From the NCBI GenBank assembly GCA_031553805.1, contig JAVBLC010000014.1:16314-80313 (forward strand): a stretch of DNA of 64,000 nt, written 5' to 3'. Each line of letters starts with the position of its first letter. The stretch's first letter is position 1. A program made the translations under genes and the position numbers. This document shows, one piece after another, positions 61,649 to 64,000 of this stretch. This DNA comes from JAITVB01 sp031553805. GTDB taxonomy: Bacteria > Bacteroidota > Bacteroidia > Bacteroidales > Rikenellaceae. The notes below the pieces were generated by a model. The model ran no database searches and had not been told where the DNA came from. It saw only the letters and a program-made list of their open reading frames with translations.

Positions 61649-61675
61649 AATCTTATCCTTTCTTTTTAGTCTGAA

Positions 61676-62590
61676 TTATTCGGCAGCTTCTTCTGCGGGT
61701 GCAGCTTCAGCTTTGGCAGCCTTCGCCTTGGGAGCTTTGGCGGCTTTGGGGGCCTCTTCAGCTTCCGGGGCAGCTTCTTCGGCTGCGGCAACCGGTTCGC
61801 CTTCAACGGCAACCGCTTCTTTCACCGTCTTGCGGGCACGGGCCGGTTTGGCGGCCTTTTCACCTTCGGCGGGAGCAGCGTCAGCGTCCTTTTCCTTTTC
61901 GATCTTGCGTTCCATCAGGCCTTCCTGGATGGCAGCGGTCACGGTGTCAAGGATGACGGCAATCGATTTCGAAGCATCGTCGTTCGCCGGAATCACATAG
62001 TCGATTTCTGTCGGATCACAGCAAGTGTCAACCATGGCGAATACGGGAATGCTCAGGCGTTTTGCCTCCTTGATGGCGTTGGTTTCCTTCTGCACGTCGA
62101 CCACGAAGAGAGCGGCCGGCAGGCGGGTCAGGTCGGCGATCGAACCCAGGTTCTTTTCCAGCTTGGCGCGCTGGCGGCTGATCTGGAGGCGTTCGCGTTT
62201 CGAGAAATTGTCATAAGTGCCGTCGCTGTTCATCTTGTCGATGGTAGCCATTTTCTTGACGGCTTTACGTATCGTGGGGAAGTTTGTAAGCATACCGCCC
62301 GGCCAACGTTCCGTCACATACGGCATATTGACAGCGGCTACTTTTTCTGCAACGATCTCCTTGGCCTGTTTCTTCGTAGCGACGAAGAGCACACGGCGTC
62401 CCGACTTGGCGATCTGCTTCAGCGCGGCCGAAGCTTCGTCGAGTTTCACGACGGTTTTGTGGAGGTCGATGATGTGGATCCCGTTTTTCTCCATGAAGAT
62501 ATACGGAGCCATCTTGGGGTTCCACTTGCGTTTGAGGTGTCCGAAGTGAACACCTGCTTCTAACAACTGATTAAAATCTGTTCTAGGCAT
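61676..62590 (-). CDS. rpsB: 30S ribosomal protein S2 with Ala/Lys/Glu-rich tail
   Basis: 304 residues against 241 in E. coli. The S2 core (QLLEAGVHFGHLKRKWNPKM; APYIFMEKNGIHIIDLHKTV; VTERWPGGMLTNFPTIRKAV; CDPTEIDYVIPANDDASKSI) ends near residue 225. The remaining 80 residues are low-complexity and share PKAKAAKAEAAPA with the L17 tail. A 193-nt spacer precedes the gene. Confidence 0.98.
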   Translation of the reverse strand: MPRTDFNQLLEAGVHFGHLKRKWNPKMAPYIFMEKNGIHIIDLHKTVVKLDEASAALKQIAKSGRRVLFVATKKQAKEIVAEKVAAVNMPYVTERWPGGMLTNFPTIRKAVKKMATIDKMNSDGTYDNFSKRERLQISRQRAKLEKNLGSIADLTRLPAALFVVDVQKETNAIKEAKRLSIPVFAMVDTCCDPTEIDYVIPANDDASKSIAVILDTVTAAIQEGLMERKIEKEKDADAAPAEGEKAAKPARARKTVKEAVAVEGEPVAAAEEAAPEAEEAPKAAKAPKAKAAKAEAAPAEEAAE

Positions 62591-62783
62591 TTTTTGTGTT
62601 TTTTAATCTGTTTCTCTTACGTCAACCGCCTCGGTAGCGATCCTTGACCGGTCCTGGCGGTTTTTCCGCGGCGCGGCAATATGAGAGTAGTTCCTGGTTC
62701 GCGGAGATTCCTGAATTGGGTCTCTCCCGCCCTCGAAGTCTTTCACATTTGCAAACCGGCGCCGTGCAAATCGGACGATTGAA
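62591..62783 (-). other. 193-nt spacer between rpsI and rpsB
   Basis: No gene seen. On the minus strand it contains CGGTTTGCAAATGTGAAAGA and G/C-rich parts (CGAGGGCGGGAGAGACCC; GCCGCGCCGCGGAAAAACC) ending in an A-rich run before the rpsB start. A TTTG...TGAAAG arrangement is not a convincing promoter. S2 leaders are regulatory in several bacteria, so a leader RNA is possible. Confidence 0.35.
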
Positions 62784-63170
62784 TTAGCGCTTGCTGAACT
62801 GGAAGCGTGCACGTGCACCCGGGCGTCCCGGTTTCTTACGCTCAACTTCGCGCGGGTCGCGGGTGAGGAAGCCGTTCTTCTTGAGAATCGGGCGCATCTC
62901 GGCGTTGATTTCGCAGAGTGCGCGGGCAATTCCCAGACGGGCAGCCTCGGCCTGACCGTGAATCCCGCCGCCATCAAGCGTAATCTTGATGTCGTAGCTT
63001 TCAGCGTTATCGGTCACCAGCAGGGGCTGCTTTACGATAAATTGAAAGATCTCGAGCGGGAAGTAGGTCTGCAACGAACGGTCGTTGATCGTAATGTCAC
63101 CTTTGCCGGATTTCACGTATACGCGGGCAACAGCCGCTTTTCTACGTCCTACGGTGTTTACAACTTCCAT
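62784..63170 (-). CDS. rpsI: 30S ribosomal protein S9
   Basis: 128 residues: MEVVNTVGRRKAAVARVYVK, GGGIHGQAEAARLGIARAL, and the tail KKPGRPGARARFQFSKR reaching the P-site tRNA. 5 nt after rplM. Confidence 0.99.
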   Translation of the reverse strand: MEVVNTVGRRKAAVARVYVKSGKGDITINDRSLQTYFPLEIFQFIVKQPLLVTDNAESYDIKITLDGGGIHGQAEAARLGIARALCEINAEMRPILKKNGFLTRDPREVERKKPGRPGARARFQFSKR

Positions 63171-63175
63171 AGTCT

Positions 63176-63631
63176 TTACTTAATTTCGTTTACGTTGATG
63201 GTTTTCGGCATCTGAGCCTCGTGCGGGTGCTCGGCACCGGCGTAGACTTTCAGATTGACCAGCAGCGCCGAACCGAGGCGGTTCTTGGGCAACATACCCT
63301 TGACTGCATGGCGGATGATGAATTCGGGTTGTTTGGCCATGTACTGGGCCGGGGTGGTGTGTTTTTGCCCACCGGGGTAACCCGAGTGGCGAACGTAGAA
63401 CTTGTCGGACATCTTGCTGCCCGTCAGTCTCACTTTGTCGCAGTTGATGATGATGACGTTGTCACCACAGTCAACGTGCGGAGTGTAGCTCGCCTTGTGC
63501 TTGCCGCGCAGGATTTTTGCCACCTGCGAGGCAAGGCGCCCCAACACCGCGTTCGTAGCGTCGATTACCACCCATTCTTTCTGGACGGTCGCTGCGTTGG
63601 CGGAGATTGTTCTGTAGCTTAATGACTCCAC
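63176..63631 (-). CDS. rplM: 50S ribosomal protein L13
   Basis: 151 residues: WVVIDATNAVLGRLASQVAK, GDNVIIINCDKVRLTGSKMS, AVKGMLPKNRLGSALLVNLK. First gene of the operon; promoter at 63696-63727. Confidence 0.99.
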   Translation of the reverse strand: MESLSYRTISANAATVQKEWVVIDATNAVLGRLASQVAKILRGKHKASYTPHVDCGDNVIIINCDKVRLTGSKMSDKFYVRHSGYPGGQKHTTPAQYMAKQPEFIIRHAVKGMLPKNRLGSALLVNLKVYAGAEHPHEAQMPKTINVNEIK

Positions 63632-63695
63632 TTTGTGATTGATTTAGTTTAACTTGTTGTTTATGTGATCCGATAAACCCATATAAATGGGCTTG

Positions 63696-63727
63696 CAAAG
63701 ATAGGATAATTTTTTTGAATCACCAAA
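63696..63727 (-). promoter_or_regulatory. rplM operon promoter
   Basis: Minus strand: -33 TTTG (63727-63724), 20 bp, -7 TATCTTTG (63703-63696), about 65 nt upstream of rplM. Confidence 0.8.
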
Positions 63728-63831
63728 GGGTGCTTGTCTTTGATCGCAAATTATTCGATCTTTTCTTGTTAGTCTGAAATTCTGGAAAAAACAAGATATA
63801 ATGGGGGTCGTTGGCAGAACAACGTTATGAC

Positions 63832-63894
63832 AAAAAGGGGCTCTCATCCGAGAGCCCCCAAAAAGAAAGGGGCCGATCAAATGATCGGCCCCTT
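63832..63894 (-). terminator. two tandem terminators after the rRNA operon
   Basis: AAGGGGCCGATCA/TGATCGGCCCCTT (63867-63894) followed on the minus strand by GGGGCTCTC/GAGAGCCCC (63837-63858) and TTTTTGTC. They directly follow the 5S gene, as is usual for highly expressed rRNA operons. Confidence 0.9.
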
Positions 63895-63898
63895 GAAG

Positions 63899-64000
63899 TG
63901 GCGGCAACCTACTCTCCCACACTTGTGATGCAGTACCATCGGCGCAGTTGGGCTTAACTGCTCTGTTCGGAATGGGAAGAGGTGGAACCCCAATGCAATT
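63899..64000 (-). rRNA. 5S ribosomal RNA, 3' part (cut by window edge)
   Basis: The complement reads ...CCATTCCGAACAGAGCAGTTAA..., GCGCCGATGGTACTGCATCA and GGGAGAGTAGGTTGCCGCC, the conserved loop B/C and 3' segments of bacterial 5S rRNA. The 5' end lies beyond position 64000; 16S and 23S would be further to the right on the minus strand. Confidence 0.93.

Noticed and set aside
60734..61669. 311-codon plus-strand frame opposite tsf
   Set aside because: Antisense shadow of EF-Ts that begins in a dispersed repeat.
60830..63631. tRNA-adjacent genomic island between tRNA-Pro and the rRNA operon
   Set aside because: The genes next to the tRNA are housekeeping (tsf, rpsB, rpsI, rplM); no integrase or direct repeat of the tRNA end was seen.

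Overview
The window comes from a high-GC member of the phylum Bacteroidota, order Bacteroidales. A Rikenellaceae/Alistipes-like source is my inference. Evidence: several promoters match the Bacteroidota pattern (-33 TTTG/TTG, about 19 bp, -7 TAnnTTTG); Shine-Dalgarno sites are nearly absent; a DUF4295 gene follows rpmB-rpmG; and the window holds a TamL-type lipoprotein, a PASTA protein without a kinase, zinc-free ('C-minus') ribosomal proteins and futalosine-pathway menaquinone genes.

Left end (1-4.7 kb): an NtrB-like histidine kinase, cut by the window edge, and an NtrC-like AAA+ response regulator with a degenerate GAFTGA loop. A strong terminator follows, then a textbook sigma-54 promoter (TGGCAC-N5-TTGCA) that drives an unusual Tyr-rich/Gln-rich repeat lipoprotein and a small collagen-like lipoprotein. 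This is the best candidate here for an undescribed regulated surface system.

4.7-20.2 kb is mostly minus-strand metabolism: a DUF486 membrane protein, a GH43 glycosidase, rubredoxin (too short for a 60-residue ORF cutoff), purB, recJ, lipA-lipB, an astacin-like lipoprotein protease, rluD, a PASTA protein, mqnE-radA and threonine aldolase. 20.3-39.2 kb is one long minus-strand str-S10-spc-alpha ribosomal cluster (rpsL to rplQ, with fusA, secY, map, infA, rpmJ and rpoA). It starts at a clear promoter near 39.15 kb. Between rpsN and rpsH it is interrupted by an extra promoter and an attenuator-like hairpin.

39.2-50 kb: a small tail-anchored protein, alaS, and a plus-strand run of two M23 peptidases, an iron/cobalamin-type ABC permease and ATPase, queG, TamL and yajC. 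50-60 kb: an alkaline phosphatase, a TonB-receptor remnant, rpmB-rpmG-DUF4295, the operon zupT / 55-residue membrane protein / UbiD-like decarboxylase, purE, hpt-queE and sodB. 60-64 kb: a structured non-coding RNA candidate, tRNA-Pro(CGG), a 34-bp perfect inverted repeat, the operon rplM-rpsI-rpsB-tsf, and the 3' part of a 5S rRNA gene at the right edge, followed by twin terminators.

Most longer gene-free gaps are filled by several families of short dispersed hairpin repeats, some with compensatory changes in their stems. I saw no CRISPR array, prophage or intact insertion sequence.
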